Origin: Nostoc sp. NMS9
GTDB taxonomy: Bacteria > Cyanobacteriota > Cyanobacteriia > Cyanobacteriales > Nostocaceae
Length of the DNA: 64,000 bases
Reading direction: 5' to 3'
NCBI RefSeq assembly: GCF_017114995.1
Contig: NZ_JABXKL010000080.1
Span: 186,001-250,000 of the forward strand
The position numbers were made by a program, and so were the translations under genes. Of this stretch, positions 17,870-27,381 are shown in pieces; position 1 is the first letter of the stretch; each line of letters opens with the position of its first letter. The notes under the pieces were generated by a model. That model searched no databases, was not told where the DNA came from, and saw only the letters and a list, made by a program, of their open reading frames with translations.

Positions 17870-18058
17870 ATGCCTAATCCTAAAGGTAATCCTCAGAATT
17901 TAGAACCTGCACCGTCAGATAGAGAGATTAAGTTAACCGAACAATTAAATTTTCGTGTCACCAAGGAAATGAAGGAAGAGGTGAAGGCACAGGAAGACCC
18001 TCCAGAATTTTGTAGAGAAGCAATTCAGAAAGCACTAAATGAGAAAAAAGGAAAGTAG
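17870..18058 (+). CDS. Small ribbon-helix-helix-like protein, 62 aa
   Basis: After a Pro-rich N-terminus (MPNPKGNPQNLEPAP), residues 20-58 (KLTEQLNFRVTKEMKEEVK, then CREAIQKALNEKKGK) fit a beta strand followed by two helices, as in CopG/Arc-type repressors and antitoxins. This is a resemblance in pattern, not a confident domain call. It is divergent from the 81-aa gene and 43 bp from the right arm of the nested inverted repeats, consistent with autoregulation. Confidence 0.55.
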   Translation: MPNPKGNPQNLEPAPSDREIKLTEQLNFRVTKEMKEEVKAQEDPPEFCREAIQKALNEKKGK

Positions 18059-18241
18059 TACTTAATTGTCGAGCTACTAATCAGAGTAAATAAAAATACC
18101 TCCAGATATCAGTTCTACAGGTATCTACTATGATAGGTTTTTATTGCTGACCAATTCTATGGAGAATCCACCAAAAATCCTCCTACTGGATCTGTTATCG
18201 TATCTGCCTCTATGTTGTAGATAGTAGGCAAAGAAATTCAG

Positions 18242-18715
18242 ATGGTTAAAATAGGCGATGGTTGTGAATCAAATATAAAATTTCCTGATTTGGTGCGGGT
18301 TTTTGTCTACGGCACACTCAAACCAGGTGAAGCTAACTATAAAACATATTGTACTGGCAAAGTAGTTAATGTCAAAATAGCTTTTGTACAAGGCAAATTA
18401 TTTGCTCTGCCAATGGGCTACCCAGCGATGACGCTAGGGGATAGCCAAGTTTACGGATATTTACTCTCTTTTTCCAACCCAAAGATTTTAAATGAGCTAG
18501 ATGTGCTGGAAGATTACCAACACAATAGACAAACGCCAGAAAACCTCTATAATCGACAAATCATCGAGGTTTATGAGCCACAGTCGCTCTCTCTGGGTTG
18601 GGCTTGGGTTTATTTAATGACTTTAGAGAAAGTTGATCGATTAGGAGGCTTCCTCCAACCTGGGGGCTGGTGGAGCGGCTGTGGTTTAACCCCAAAGTAC
18701 AGTTATGATCTGTAA
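18242..18715 (+). CDS. Gamma-glutamylcyclotransferase-like (AIG2/GGCT fold) protein
   Basis: The 157-residue protein has the GGCT signature VFVYGTLKPGEANY (residues about 20-33), substrate-loop residues in MGYPAMTLG, and the catalytic Glu in LDVLEDYQHN near residue 100. The family cleaves gamma-glutamyl amino acids or gamma-glutamylamines to 5-oxoproline. The substrate here is unknown. ATG at 18242 starts about 15 residues before the fold. It converges with the anti-sigma gene. Confidence 0.85.
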   Translation: MVKIGDGCESNIKFPDLVRVFVYGTLKPGEANYKTYCTGKVVNVKIAFVQGKLFALPMGYPAMTLGDSQVYGYLLSFSNPKILNELDVLEDYQHNRQTPENLYNRQIIEVYEPQSLSLGWAWVYLMTLEKVDRLGGFLQPGGWWSGCGLTPKYSYDL

Positions 18716-18731
18716 ACTGTTAACTTTGCGA

Positions 18732-19346
18732 TTAGTTTATGTCCTGTTTGGGGTCGTGTGGTTGCGGCTGTACCTGATAAATTGAATTTTCTGGAGAGGC
18801 TACTGCTGCTTTCGGAATTTCAATTACCGGGTTATTTAGTCCCACCATCAGCGGCGAAGGGGGAACTATAGACGCTGAGGAGGTTTGTATAGGTTCTTTT
18901 TGTGGTCGTTGTGCCAGTTGCGGCACCATCGAACCACCACCTACTAAGCCAGATACTGCACCGATCGCGCAAGCGGCAACGGTCGCTGCTCCCACCATCC
19001 AGTTGAAACGGGAGCGACGGCGCAAACGTGACAATACTTGCTGAACTGTTTCTTCTGGCGACTGTTGGGCTGCTGGCACTGGGAGCGTCCGCAAGCCTTG
19101 GCGCAGCTTTAACAGTCGAGCATAGAGACATTGAACTGAGGCATCATTTGCCAGCCATTCTTCTACTTGCTTGCGTTCGGTGGCTGTGACTTCACCATCG
19201 AGATAAGCACTCAATAACTCGAAGCGATCGCGCTTCACCATATCCGTAAGACCCGTTGATTCATTGCTATGCTTGGCCATTCCATCTGACAAATCTTGAG
19301 AAAGTTGCAAAGTAGAACGGTCGTAAAACTGAGAATCAGTAGTCAT
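18732..19346 (-). CDS. Anti-sigma factor-like membrane protein
   Basis: 204 residues. The N-terminal cytoplasmic part contains FELLSAYLDGEVTATERKQV and EEWLANDASVQCLYARLLKL, the pattern of anti-sigma domains of the ZAS/RseA kind, though the His and Cys zinc ligands are not all present. One transmembrane segment follows (about 116-138: WMVGAATVAACAIGAVSGLV), then a Pro-rich tail outside the membrane. It lies immediately downstream of an ECF sigma factor gene, the standard arrangement for a sigma/anti-sigma pair. The pair resembles the Synechocystis SigG locus. Confidence 0.8.
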   Translation of the reverse strand: MTTDSQFYDRSTLQLSQDLSDGMAKHSNESTGLTDMVKRDRFELLSAYLDGEVTATERKQVEEWLANDASVQCLYARLLKLRQGLRTLPVPAAQQSPEETVQQVLSRLRRRSRFNWMVGAATVAACAIGAVSGLVGGGSMVPQLAQRPQKEPIQTSSASIVPPSPLMVGLNNPVIEIPKAAVASPENSIYQVQPQPHDPKQDIN

Positions 19347-19503
19347 CTTAACATTATTACCAATTCATACACGGGTAAACTGGGCGGGAATTTCGGGAAA
19401 ATTAGCCAATTTTCCTCCTAAAGGCAGAAACAATCTATGTCTTTCTAGTAATTTTTAATCTATGCTTAAATTCTGCCATTGGGCAGAGGCAAGATACTGT
19501 AAA

Positions 19504-20160
19504 TTAGGAGTCTAGATAATTTTGCAAGTGGGCTTGCAACCTCGATCTAGCTCTGGCTATTCTTGACTTTACAGTTCCTAGAGAAACTCCAGTGATTTCG
19601 GCAATTTCTTCATAAGCCATGCCTTCGATTTCTCTGAGGACAATGGTAGTACGAAAAACTTCTGGTAAATCCGCGATCGCTTCCCGCAATTGCTCGTAAA
19701 ATTCTCTAGTTGTCAGTTCTTCCTCAGGGCCTGGGGTATCGCCAGCGATTTCCCAATCCATCTCGCCGTCCTCTAAGGAACGGGGAGCATCCAGTGACAA
19801 AGGACTCATAACCCGCTTGCGTTTCCGTAACTCGTCATAAAACAAGTTGGTGGCAATGCGGCTTAACCAGCCCCGAAATTTAGCAGGCTCTTGTAATCGG
19901 TTAATATTCCGATACACTCGAATCCAAACTTCTTGAGCCAAATCGGCTCTATCAGGCCAATCTGGAGCCAGGTGGTATAGAACTCGATCGACTTGACTTT
20001 GATAGCGGCGTAATAGTTCCGCAAAAGCAGCACGATCTGGTCGCAGTCCGGCTTGACAGCGCAAAATTAAATCGTGGTTAGGGAGTTTGTCAACTTGCAC
20101 TGATGCTTCTGGATACTTTGCATCAACCGTTGACCAGGATACAGTAATCGATTGACTCAT
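19504..20160 (-). CDS. sigG: ECF RNA polymerase sigma factor (SigG-like)
   Basis: 218 residues from ATG 20160 (MSQSITVSW); an upstream in-frame start at 20298 would add 46 unconserved residues. Region 2 reads FAELLRRYQSQVDRVLYHLA, DLAQEVWIRVYRNI and KFRGWLSRIATNLFYDELRK; region 4 reads AIADLPEVFRTTIVLREIEG, then MAYEEIAEITGVSLGTVKSR. The linker is acidic. ECF factors direct RNA polymerase to envelope or stress promoters when released from a membrane anti-sigma, which here is the next gene. Neighbouring cell-wall genes fit an envelope-stress role. The gene symbol rests on resemblance and context. Confidence 0.85.
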   Translation of the reverse strand: MSQSITVSWSTVDAKYPEASVQVDKLPNHDLILRCQAGLRPDRAAFAELLRRYQSQVDRVLYHLAPDWPDRADLAQEVWIRVYRNINRLQEPAKFRGWLSRIATNLFYDELRKRKRVMSPLSLDAPRSLEDGEMDWEIAGDTPGPEEELTTREFYEQLREAIADLPEVFRTTIVLREIEGMAYEEIAEITGVSLGTVKSRIARARSRLQAHLQNYLDS

Positions 20161-20950
20161 AGATCGTACTGGCTCTAAATCATCCCTATCTATTAGACCT
20201 GCTAATGGGACAGAAGTTCCATGCTCAGGTGACGGATTTATGACTGGAACACTGAAGCAGACAATTTTGGATACATTTATAGCAATAAGCAGAGCCACTT
20301 TTCCTTATACTGCTCCCATAGTTGCCTAAGACCCATCAACGAACAAAGGCGCGACACGATGCACATTTTAGTATTTTTAGCAACTGGGTATATACGCTTG
20401 ATCAAAATAATGAAATTTGGCTATAAAAATGAAGATAAAATTTCTAATTCTAACTTCTTGATACCTTTAAAATTCGGGTAATAATTTCTGGAAGTTAGGT
20501 TGCTGTGGTTGCTAAGATGGTGATTTAATTTTTTGATTTCGTTACCAGAATAGTTGCTGATTGTTCTGGTTGTGGCCCAAAGGCAGCACTAGAGTTATGT
20601 TGCTCTGGTACGCGAACTTGAAAAAATAAATTGAGGGAAAATGTAATTGTTACCGCTAGCAATAGTTTTTCAAACATGATTTTTCATCCACCCACACCAT
20701 TAATGATTGATTGCTACATTTCAAGAGTTCTACCAAAAAGTCCGAGGAGAGGCTTACGATCCTCAGAACTTTTGAGGAATGAGGTTGCTCACTTGGAATT
20801 TTGCCGCTGGGACAATTTGCATAGTCTTAGTTTGCCCAGAGGTGTTGGCAGATTTACAGCAGAAATGATAAGTATTGATAAATTTTTGATAATCGGATGA
20901 TGAACTCATCCAATTGCTCGGCTGGATATGTCAGGGATAAACAATAGGCG
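20161..20950. other. Gene-free stretch
   Basis: Upstream region of the sigma gene and of the divergent L,D-transpeptidase. An 89-codon frame at 20631-20900 has no family resemblance or ribosome binding site and is treated as chance. No RNA gene or hairpin of note. Confidence 0.5.
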
Positions 20951-21913
20951 ATGGCAATGGTAAGAAACGAATCTGTAGGGCGTATGGTAATGCTGCTTTG
21001 TTTTGGCACAGCATTTTTATCCTTAGCTGTCCATTGGCGCATTAGTACGGCGGAACGGCAGTATGAGAAGTCTGCATCTACTTCGATGCGGCGAGATTCT
21101 ACCCGAACCAATCTTAAGGGAAGCCAACCAGAAGGAGTCTACAAGAATTTTTCCCAAGTGAGTTTGGGCGAAATTGCGCTGGGTGGATCTGTGCCACTTG
21201 ATGAAGTGACCCAAGGCTCGACTGCCCAGAGGACGTTTACACCAAAGTCCTTTGCTATTAAACCTAAAACTAAATCAAAAATAATTAAGAAGAATCTAGC
21301 TAAAACAACTATTCGTAGGGCTTTTAAACTCAAGCCTTCTACCATTAAGCCTCAAACTAAGCCCCAAATTATTAAGAATAATGTAGCTAAAGCAAGCGAC
21401 TTACCAACTCAGACGCGGCTGGTGGCGCAAGTAGAAAGACAAAATCCAGTTGCGGATAGTTGGCCAAAAGGTCTGTGGTCTCAGGCTTCAGCCCAACAAA
21501 TACCATCTAGTAGGCTGGCAAATGTCAAGACACAAGTGGTGGTTGATTTAAGCGATCGCCGTACTTATGTATACGCAGGAGATGAGGTGATAGCTAGCTA
21601 CCCGATTGCTGTAGGCAAGAAAGGTTGGGAAACGCCTACAGGTTCTTTCCAGGTGATCCACATGCGACACTATCCAATCTGGCGTCACCCAATTACTGGC
21701 AAAGTATTTGAGGCTGGTACGGATAGTCCTTTGGGAGATAGATGGATTGGTTTTTGGTCAGATGGACGCAATGAAATTGGCTTTCATGGCACGCCGGATA
21801 TTGACCTGGTAGGAACGGCTGTATCCCACGGCTGCTTAAGAATGCGTAATTCTGATGTCCGATTGTTATATGAGCAAGTGAGTTTAGGGACAACAGTGTT
21901 AGTACGTGATTAA
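20951..21913 (+). CDS. L,D-transpeptidase (YkuD domain)
   Basis: 320 residues. An N-terminal signal anchor (about 12-29: MVMLLCFGTAFLSLAVHW) is followed by a long basic, Lys/Thr-rich linker (about 90-150) and a C-terminal YkuD domain (about 196-320). The catalytic region is complete: HGTPDIDLVGTAVSHGCLRM, with Cys in SHGC. These enzymes form meso-diaminopimelate cross-links in peptidoglycan or attach proteins to it. The linker could span the thick cyanobacterial peptidoglycan. Convergent with the ComFB-family gene, sharing a terminator. Confidence 0.92.
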   Translation: MAMVRNESVGRMVMLLCFGTAFLSLAVHWRISTAERQYEKSASTSMRRDSTRTNLKGSQPEGVYKNFSQVSLGEIALGGSVPLDEVTQGSTAQRTFTPKSFAIKPKTKSKIIKKNLAKTTIRRAFKLKPSTIKPQTKPQIIKNNVAKASDLPTQTRLVAQVERQNPVADSWPKGLWSQASAQQIPSSRLANVKTQVVVDLSDRRTYVYAGDEVIASYPIAVGKKGWETPTGSFQVIHMRHYPIWRHPITGKVFEAGTDSPLGDRWIGFWSDGRNEIGFHGTPDIDLVGTAVSHGCLRMRNSDVRLLYEQVSLGTTVLVRD

Positions 21914-21917
21914 TTAG

Positions 21918-21987
21918 TTAAGAGTCATTAGTCCTTTGTCCTTTGTCTAAAACAAATGACCAATGACTAATGACTAATGACTCTTAA
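21918..21987. terminator. Long inverted repeat between convergent genes
   Basis: TTAAGAGTCATTAGT (21918-21932) is the exact reverse complement of ACTAATGACTCTTAA (21973-21987). It separates the L,D-transpeptidase and ComFB genes and is placed as a shared terminator, though the intervening loop (CCTTTGTCCTTTGTC and GACCAATGACTAATG units) is also typical Nostoc repeat DNA. Confidence 0.55.
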
Positions 21988-21989
21988 AA

Positions 21990-22529
21990 TTATAATTTTT
22001 GCTCAAAGTTAGGTGCATATGTTTGGAGTAAAGCACTAACTTGGCGTACAACCTCATTACCAGTATTTTTACCCAAGGCTTGACGTTCTGGGAAGAAATT
22101 GGGTCGATCAAGGTAACGGTTAATCGCCTCACTTATTTGCTGAGAAATTAAGTCTTGCAGTTGTGCCTGAGCCGTTTGGCGCTGGAAGTTAGCACCCTCT
22201 TCTGTAGTAGCATACAAAGGTGGTAGTCGATTGAGAGCGTAAGCGGCAATATCTCCGACATCTAAAGAACTTTCGCTAGTGGCTTCAATTTCTGCGACTC
22301 GTGCGATCGCTTCCGTCAGTACCAATTCTTCCATAACGTTAATGAATTGTTTGCGAGGTACCGCCACTACCTCACCAGTCAATAGCGCACCCATTAGCCG
22401 ATCCAACGCCATATACTCTTCAATTGAGAGTTCCGAGGCGTTATCACATATTCTACCGACTTCTGCTTCCATTGCTGGTGTCAAATAACCATCCTGGAGA
22501 GCTTGTTCTACAATTTTTTCGATACTCAT
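21990..22529 (-). CDS. ComFB-family protein (CdgR-like)
   Basis: Start set at ATG 22529 (MSIEKIVEQALQDGYLTPAM), 179 residues. The C-terminal half (EELVLTEAIARVAEIEA, DIAAYALNRLPPLYATTEEG, QISEAINRYLDRPNFFP) is the ComFB domain. ComFB-type proteins in cyanobacteria have been reported as cyclic dinucleotide (c-di-GMP) receptors; a homolog in Anabaena (CdgR) controls cell size. The neighbouring sigma factor and peptidoglycan enzymes fit a cell-size or envelope role. That this gene is the CdgR ortholog is my inference. Confidence 0.8.
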   Translation of the reverse strand: MSIEKIVEQALQDGYLTPAMEAEVGRICDNASELSIEEYMALDRLMGALLTGEVVAVPRKQFINVMEELVLTEAIARVAEIEATSESSLDVGDIAAYALNRLPPLYATTEEGANFQRQTAQAQLQDLISQQISEAINRYLDRPNFFPERQALGKNTGNEVVRQVSALLQTYAPNFEQKL

Positions 22530-22650
22530 AACGCTTATCATCATTTATGTTGGCCAAGCAAGGTAGGGACGGTATCAATCCAATTTATTTTGCCTAATTC
22601 TCAGCAAAAAATACACAAATTATGCAAAGACAAGATCAATTCTGCCTCTA

Positions 22651-23586
22651 CTAGTTAACAACCTTAGTTCGCCAAGGTGTTGGATCAACAGATTGTCCGT
22701 TGACATACAGACCCCAGTGTAAATGTGGTCCCGTGGCTGCACCTGTTGAACCTACTGCACCAATTAGTTGACCAGCTTTCACAAAATCACCTTCTTTAAC
22801 GTTAATACGACTCAGGTGCATGAAAATACTGGTTACTCCTTGACCGTGGTCAATGCCAACTACGTTACCGTGTATCCGAAACCCTTGGGATACCCTACCT
22901 ACCAAAGCAACTCGCCCAGCGGCTGGGGCAATGACCGGTGAACCGGCAGCACCAGCGTAGTCAAGACCACGATGATAGTAGTCTTTTGCAAATGTACCAT
23001 TATAGTAGCGACGTACACCATAGTTTGTACTCATCCGCCCTGCATTTGGCTTCAGAAATACTCCATTCCAATACTTTTCTGGTGTTTGTAGCGCCTTAAA
23101 AGCTGCCACACGCTTCAGTTCATACTCTGTGGCATCCACTCCGGCTTTGCCAGGTGGCAAAGTAATACGTTGTACGGGGAATTTGCGATTAAGCACATTC
23201 ACTGCCAAGTTTTTAACTTGACCATCCCCTGCAACCCGAAGTGTTCTAGTTCCAGCTTTTTCTAATGGAGTTGTGGGAACAAAAGCCCGATACTCATTGG
23301 GTGCAATTTTAAAGGCTGGGTATGTATTCTTACCAATGGCTATTGTTGGATTTGTACCATTCTCTGGATTATCTAGATTAATCTCCACCGAGAGTGTATC
23401 CCCTAATTTAGGATTAGTTGGAATCACCTTTACTTGCAAAGCATCTACAGGCAATGCCAAGGCGATCGGGAGAACAGCAAATATTCCCTTTAACACATTT
23501 ATTGCACGGCGATTGGCTGTCAAAACTTTGACATCAAAACCGAGCAACTTTTTGCTTGAATTACTACCGCTATTCTCAATAATCAT
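22651..23586 (-). CDS. M23-family peptidoglycan endopeptidase
   Basis: 311 residues with an N-terminal hydrophobic segment (about 29-47: VLKGIFAVLPIALALPVDA) acting as signal peptide, an Ig-like/beta region (about 50-150) and a C-terminal M23 (LytM) domain. Zinc-site motifs are present: YYHRGLDYAGAAGSPV, then GHGVTSIFMHLS-like and GPHLHWGLYVNG. This class hydrolyses peptide cross-links of peptidoglycan in the periplasm. It is on the same strand as the ComFB gene 120 bp upstream of it and may be co-transcribed with it. Confidence 0.93.
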   Translation of the reverse strand: MIIENSGSNSSKKLLGFDVKVLTANRRAINVLKGIFAVLPIALALPVDALQVKVIPTNPKLGDTLSVEINLDNPENGTNPTIAIGKNTYPAFKIAPNEYRAFVPTTPLEKAGTRTLRVAGDGQVKNLAVNVLNRKFPVQRITLPPGKAGVDATEYELKRVAAFKALQTPEKYWNGVFLKPNAGRMSTNYGVRRYYNGTFAKDYYHRGLDYAGAAGSPVIAPAAGRVALVGRVSQGFRIHGNVVGIDHGQGVTSIFMHLSRINVKEGDFVKAGQLIGAVGSTGAATGPHLHWGLYVNGQSVDPTPWRTKVVN

Positions 23587-24108
23587 AGAACTACAAAAAA
23601 TCCCTTGCTTGTATTGGAAAATAGATTAGCTTATTATCGCTAGTGTTTCCTGTTTGAAGCCAATGTTGTTGACAACCATAAATTTTCGGAAATTCTCCAG
23701 GTACTTATGGATTGCAAGGGCAAATCATTTTATCTGTAATTTTAGGAAATTGGTCTTGACTCTAATAACCAAGGTATATGACATTGGCAATGAGCATAAA
23801 ATTTAACTGTGATTACATAAATAATACTTGAAGGAAATCTTGGAATCAACTGGACACTTTTTCAACTGGACACTAATATCACATTGTTAGGTTGAAATTG
23901 GTATAGGGAAATTACTTAAACTAGATTAAGTAAGTTGGTGAAGATAAATTAAACTATATATACTAGTCATAAATATTTTAAAATTCGTGGATAATAGACT
24001 TTAGTTGCCAAAAACCTGTGATATTAAAGCAGAAATGCGAGTCTGCTACGCTACACTTAAGATTTACTTCATAAATCAACTCTGAATAATCGAATACGCT
24101 AATTAACT
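23587..24108. other. Gene-free stretch with a 13-bp direct repeat
   Basis: Contains TCAACTGGACACT twice (23846-23858 and 23862-23874), 16 bp apart. It lies downstream of devA and upstream of the M23 gene (both minus strand). Possibly a tandem regulator site for the M23 gene; otherwise nothing is seen. Confidence 0.45.
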
Positions 24109-24801
24109 TTAGGCTGATAGTATTACTTTCGACTTGAGTTTGCCATCTTCCATGTGAACGATGCGATCGGCAATGTCTAGAATGCGGTTGTCATGAGTAA
24201 CCATCAAGATGGTACAGCCTTGTTCTTTTGCTAGTTTTTGCATGAGATTGACTACATCTCGTCCTGATTGACTGTCAAGGGCGGCAGTGGGTTCATCTGC
24301 GAGGATTATTTGAGGATGACTGACTAAAGCACGAGCGATCGCTACTCGTTGTTTTTGTCCCCCAGACAGTTGACCGGGATAGTAATGCAAATGATTTCCC
24401 AATCCTACTTGCTCTAACATTTGGGCTGACCTAGCTCGCATCTTTTTTAAACCAAGATGTTTGTGCAATTCTAAAGCCATTTTGACGTTTTGGAGTGCTG
24501 TTAAACTACCATGCAAGTTATGTGCTTGGAAAATATAACCGTTATGGCGTCGCGCCTGCACCAGTTCTTCAGCACTAGCACCACAAAGTTCTCGTCCCAA
24601 CACCTGCAAACTACCAGATTGGGCAGAACGCAATCCACCCACCAAGGTCAACAAGGTAGTCTTTCCAGAACCAGAGGGCCCAGTCATGATAATAATTTCA
24701 CCAGCGTTAATCTCTAAGTTGATATTACATAAAACTTGCTTTCGGAGTGAGCCGTGACCAAAGTGGTGGTCGAGATTCTGGATGGAGATGATGGGAAACA
24801 T
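24109..24801 (-). CDS. devA: DevA-family ABC exporter ATPase (copy 1)
   Basis: 230 residues with Walker A GPSGSGKTTLL near 41-51, Q-loop in GYIFQAHNL, signature LSGGQKQRVAIARAL near 145, Walker B IILADEPTAALD and switch His in MVTHDNRILDIADRIVHM. In heterocyst-forming cyanobacteria DevBCA with a TolC-like outer channel exports glycolipids and related envelope material; paralogs export other substrates. It is the last gene of the devB-devC-devA operon, separated from devC by about 96 bp of GGGGATT tandem repeats. Which paralog (DevA proper or another) is not resolved. Confidence 0.93.
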   Translation of the reverse strand: MFPIISIQNLDHHFGHGSLRKQVLCNINLEINAGEIIIMTGPSGSGKTTLLTLVGGLRSAQSGSLQVLGRELCGASAEELVQARRHNGYIFQAHNLHGSLTALQNVKMALELHKHLGLKKMRARSAQMLEQVGLGNHLHYYPGQLSGGQKQRVAIARALVSHPQIILADEPTAALDSQSGRDVVNLMQKLAKEQGCTILMVTHDNRILDIADRIVHMEDGKLKSKVILSA

Positions 24802-24897
24802 ATTTTAATTCGGGATTGGGGATTGGGGATTGAGGATTGGGGATTGGGGATTGGTAAGTATTTCCATGCCCCATGCCCTATGTCCCATGCCCATTTT

Positions 24898-26070
24898 TTA
24901 GAACATATCAGCGGGGTCGGTGGCTTGAAGTTTGCGGGTGGCGATCGCACCGGAAATTGTACACATAATGATGGTCAGTACTAACACCTGCAATGCCCGA
25001 ATCGCAGTCATGTACATAGGTAAATTTGTAGCACTGCGAGTCAGTTGATAAAGCGCTAAGGAAACTCCTAATCCGGGGAAGAAGCCCAGTGCTGCTAATA
25101 TCAATGATTCTTCAAGCACCACACCTAGCAGGTAGTAATTGCGATATCCCATTGCTTTAAAGGTGGCGTATTCTCGAACGTGGGCATTAACATCATTAGA
25201 GAGGACTTGATAGACGATAATCACGCCTACCACAAACCCCATTGATACACCCAGACTGAAAATAAACCCAATTGGGGAATTTGTTCTCCAGAAGTTATTT
25301 TCAAATTCAATAAATTCGGCGTGGGTTAATACTCTGACATCATCTCTGAGGTAGGCTTTGAGCATTGCTGCTACTTTTTTCGGTTCATAACCTGGTTTCA
25401 GAAGAATCAAACCTAGACTGACACTGCTGGACTGTCGCCCAGAAAATAGCCGCAAAAAATTTTGATCGCTGGTAATCAGGTTGCCATCAAAGCCAAAGGA
25501 AGCCCCGACTTGGAATAAGCCACTAATGGTAATTGTGCGCCGTTCTATTTCGGTAGTCAGGGTTTTACCTTGGTCAATTTGAGCGATCGCTTTTTGATAA
25601 TCTCCTCTTGCACCACGATCGAACAAGACGGTATCCGGCATTTTGATCGCTTGCAATTGCTGGTTAACATCGGGTAAGTCAAAGGCTGGCTTGTCTGGGT
25701 TAAAGCCGATAACTAACACCCCTGTCTCACGGTGTGTTTGGGGATTCTTCCAGATTGTATTGTTAAAATACATTGGTTCCGCCGACTTCACCCCTGGTAT
25801 ATCCATTGCTTGGTAAAGTCGCCGACGAGAAAATGTAGACAAGCTTGGCAAGTTACGCGCTTGAGGACTGGTTAAAACAATGTCTGCTTGCAAACTGCGA
25901 TGTAGTCTGGTGTTACTGTCATACAGTGCAGTCTGAAAACCTAGCTGCATGAACATCAAAAGATCCGCAAAGGCAATGCCTGATAATGCCACTAAAAGAC
26001 GGCTTTTTTCATGATTCAGTTGCAGCCATCCTAGAGGAGTTCGCCGTTGCAGTTGTTTGATCAATCCCAT
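24898..26070 (-). CDS. devC: DevC-family ABC exporter permease (copy 1)
   Basis: 390 residues from ATG 26070 (MGLIKQLQRRTPLGWLQLNH). A longer frame to 26166 runs through tandem-repeat DNA and is not real. Topology is MacB-like: one N-terminal transmembrane helix (about 25-45, LLVALSGIAFADLLMFMQLG), a large external domain (about 50-260) and three C-terminal helices (about 268-290, 320-345, 355-380). It is the membrane partner of DevA and DevB. The length is identical to copy 2 at 30157-31329, which confirms the start. Confidence 0.92.
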   Translation of the reverse strand: MGLIKQLQRRTPLGWLQLNHEKSRLLVALSGIAFADLLMFMQLGFQTALYDSNTRLHRSLQADIVLTSPQARNLPSLSTFSRRRLYQAMDIPGVKSAEPMYFNNTIWKNPQTHRETGVLVIGFNPDKPAFDLPDVNQQLQAIKMPDTVLFDRGARGDYQKAIAQIDQGKTLTTEIERRTITISGLFQVGASFGFDGNLITSDQNFLRLFSGRQSSSVSLGLILLKPGYEPKKVAAMLKAYLRDDVRVLTHAEFIEFENNFWRTNSPIGFIFSLGVSMGFVVGVIIVYQVLSNDVNAHVREYATFKAMGYRNYYLLGVVLEESLILAALGFFPGLGVSLALYQLTRSATNLPMYMTAIRALQVLVLTIIMCTISGAIATRKLQATDPADMF

Positions 26071-26181
26071 GATTAGGTGCTGGGGGTTGGGGAGTGGGGA
26101 GACAAGGAAGACAAGGGAGACAAGGGGGACAAGGAAAATAACCAATTCCCAATTCCCAATGCCCAATGCCCAATGCCCTTT

Positions 26182-27381
26182 TCACAATTCAATTACTGCC
26201 TTAACTTGCATATTGGTTAAGGTGGCGGCTTTTCGGCTGGAAGCTTCATCTAGTCGTATGTGAACTTCCACTACTCTGTTGTCGATATTGCTGACGGGAT
26301 CTGTATTAATGACATTCTGTCGTCGCACTTGCAAGCCTTTACGATCTACGATTCCCTGCAATTCAATTGGGAGGTAATCACCAAGTACTCGCACTTGCTG
26401 CCCTGAATGCACTTTGCCGATATCGCTTTCGTAGACTTCGGCGATGACATACATCTGGCTGGTTTGTCCAATATCTGCAATGCCATCATTTGATATTAAT
26501 TCCCCAGGATGGGTATGGATCTCAAATACCTGTCCATTTTGGGGCGATCGCACTTGGGCTTGTTCGAGATTAACTTTTGCCAGATTCATGGCTGCTATGG
26601 CACGATTGACTTCTGCTTGGGCAGCTTCTACATCCACTCCGCGCACTTCAGCGATTTCATCAAGTGTTGCTGTAGCTTGTTTAACTTGTTGCTGACTAGT
26701 TGATTGGGTACGATTTAACTGTGCCTGAACTTCTTGTAAGCTTTTTTGGGAGGTTTCCAAGTTTAAATGCTTACTATCCCGTTGGGAAGCGGAAATTGCG
26801 CCTTGTTGATATAGTTGCTGATAGCGTTCATCTTCTGCTTGGGCGTTACGCACTTCGGCTTGAAATCGCTCAATTGTCGCTGCTTGGGCATTAATATTAC
26901 CTTGGCGTTCTGCTTCTAGGCGGGCGATCGCAGCTTTTTGGGCGGCAATTTCACCGCGTTTAGCACCTGCTTGGGTGCGGTTTAGGTTTGCCTGGGCTAC
27001 TTTCACTTGTTCCTGTGCCTCTTTGAATGCTGCTTGGAGGCGATCGCGGCTGTTCAAAATTGCGATCGCTTGTCCTGCTTTTACCCTATCCCCTTCGTTC
27101 ACCAACAACTTTTCTACCCGACTTCCTTCCGCAGACACCGCAGCAGAGAGTTTAATGACCTTTCCCTGTGGTTCGAGTCGCCCTAAAGCTGTTACCGTTT
27201 TTAACTGTGGCAATTGTGTTGTTGGTACTTGTGCCTCTTGATTGGCATAATTTTGCCCGCGTTTTACTATATAAAAACTTATTCCGCCAACCAATAAAGA
27301 TATAGTTATACCTATAGCAACGGATGGACGCAGAATAGACTTAGGGAACGTTCTGTACCCTAGCTTTGAGTTTCGCACCAT
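26182..27381 (-). CDS. devB: DevB-family membrane fusion protein (copy 1)
   Basis: 399 residues of the HlyD/AcrA type: N-terminal membrane anchor (about 20-38), lipoyl half-motif (TALGRLEPQGKVIKLSA), a long alpha-helical coiled-coil hairpin (about 100-275), second lipoyl half (QVRSPQNGQVFEIHTHPGEL) and a beta-barrel end. It bridges the inner-membrane pump and an outer channel. First gene of the operon; 660 bp upstream is gene-free. I did not find a convincing NtcA site there, although devBCA in Anabaena is nitrogen-regulated. Confidence 0.92.
   Translation of the reverse strand: MVRNSKLGYRTFPKSILRPSVAIGITISLLVGGISFYIVKRGQNYANQEAQVPTTQLPQLKTVTALGRLEPQGKVIKLSAAVSAEGSRVEKLLVNEGDRVKAGQAIAILNSRDRLQAAFKEAQEQVKVAQANLNRTQAGAKRGEIAAQKAAIARLEAERQGNINAQAATIERFQAEVRNAQAEDERYQQLYQQGAISASQRDSKHLNLETSQKSLQEVQAQLNRTQSTSQQQVKQATATLDEIAEVRGVDVEAAQAEVNRAIAAMNLAKVNLEQAQVRSPQNGQVFEIHTHPGELISNDGIADIGQTSQMYVIAEVYESDIGKVHSGQQVRVLGDYLPIELQGIVDRKGLQVRRQNVINTDPVSNIDNRVVEVHIRLDEASSRKAATLTNMQVKAVIEL

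Noticed and set aside
20631..20900. 89-codon frame upstream of the L,D-transpeptidase
   Set aside because: Composition not protein-like and no start signal; probably chance.
24898..26166. Longer DevC copy 1 start at 26166
   Set aside because: The extra 32 residues are translated tandem-repeat DNA; copy 2 begins at the equivalent of 26070.
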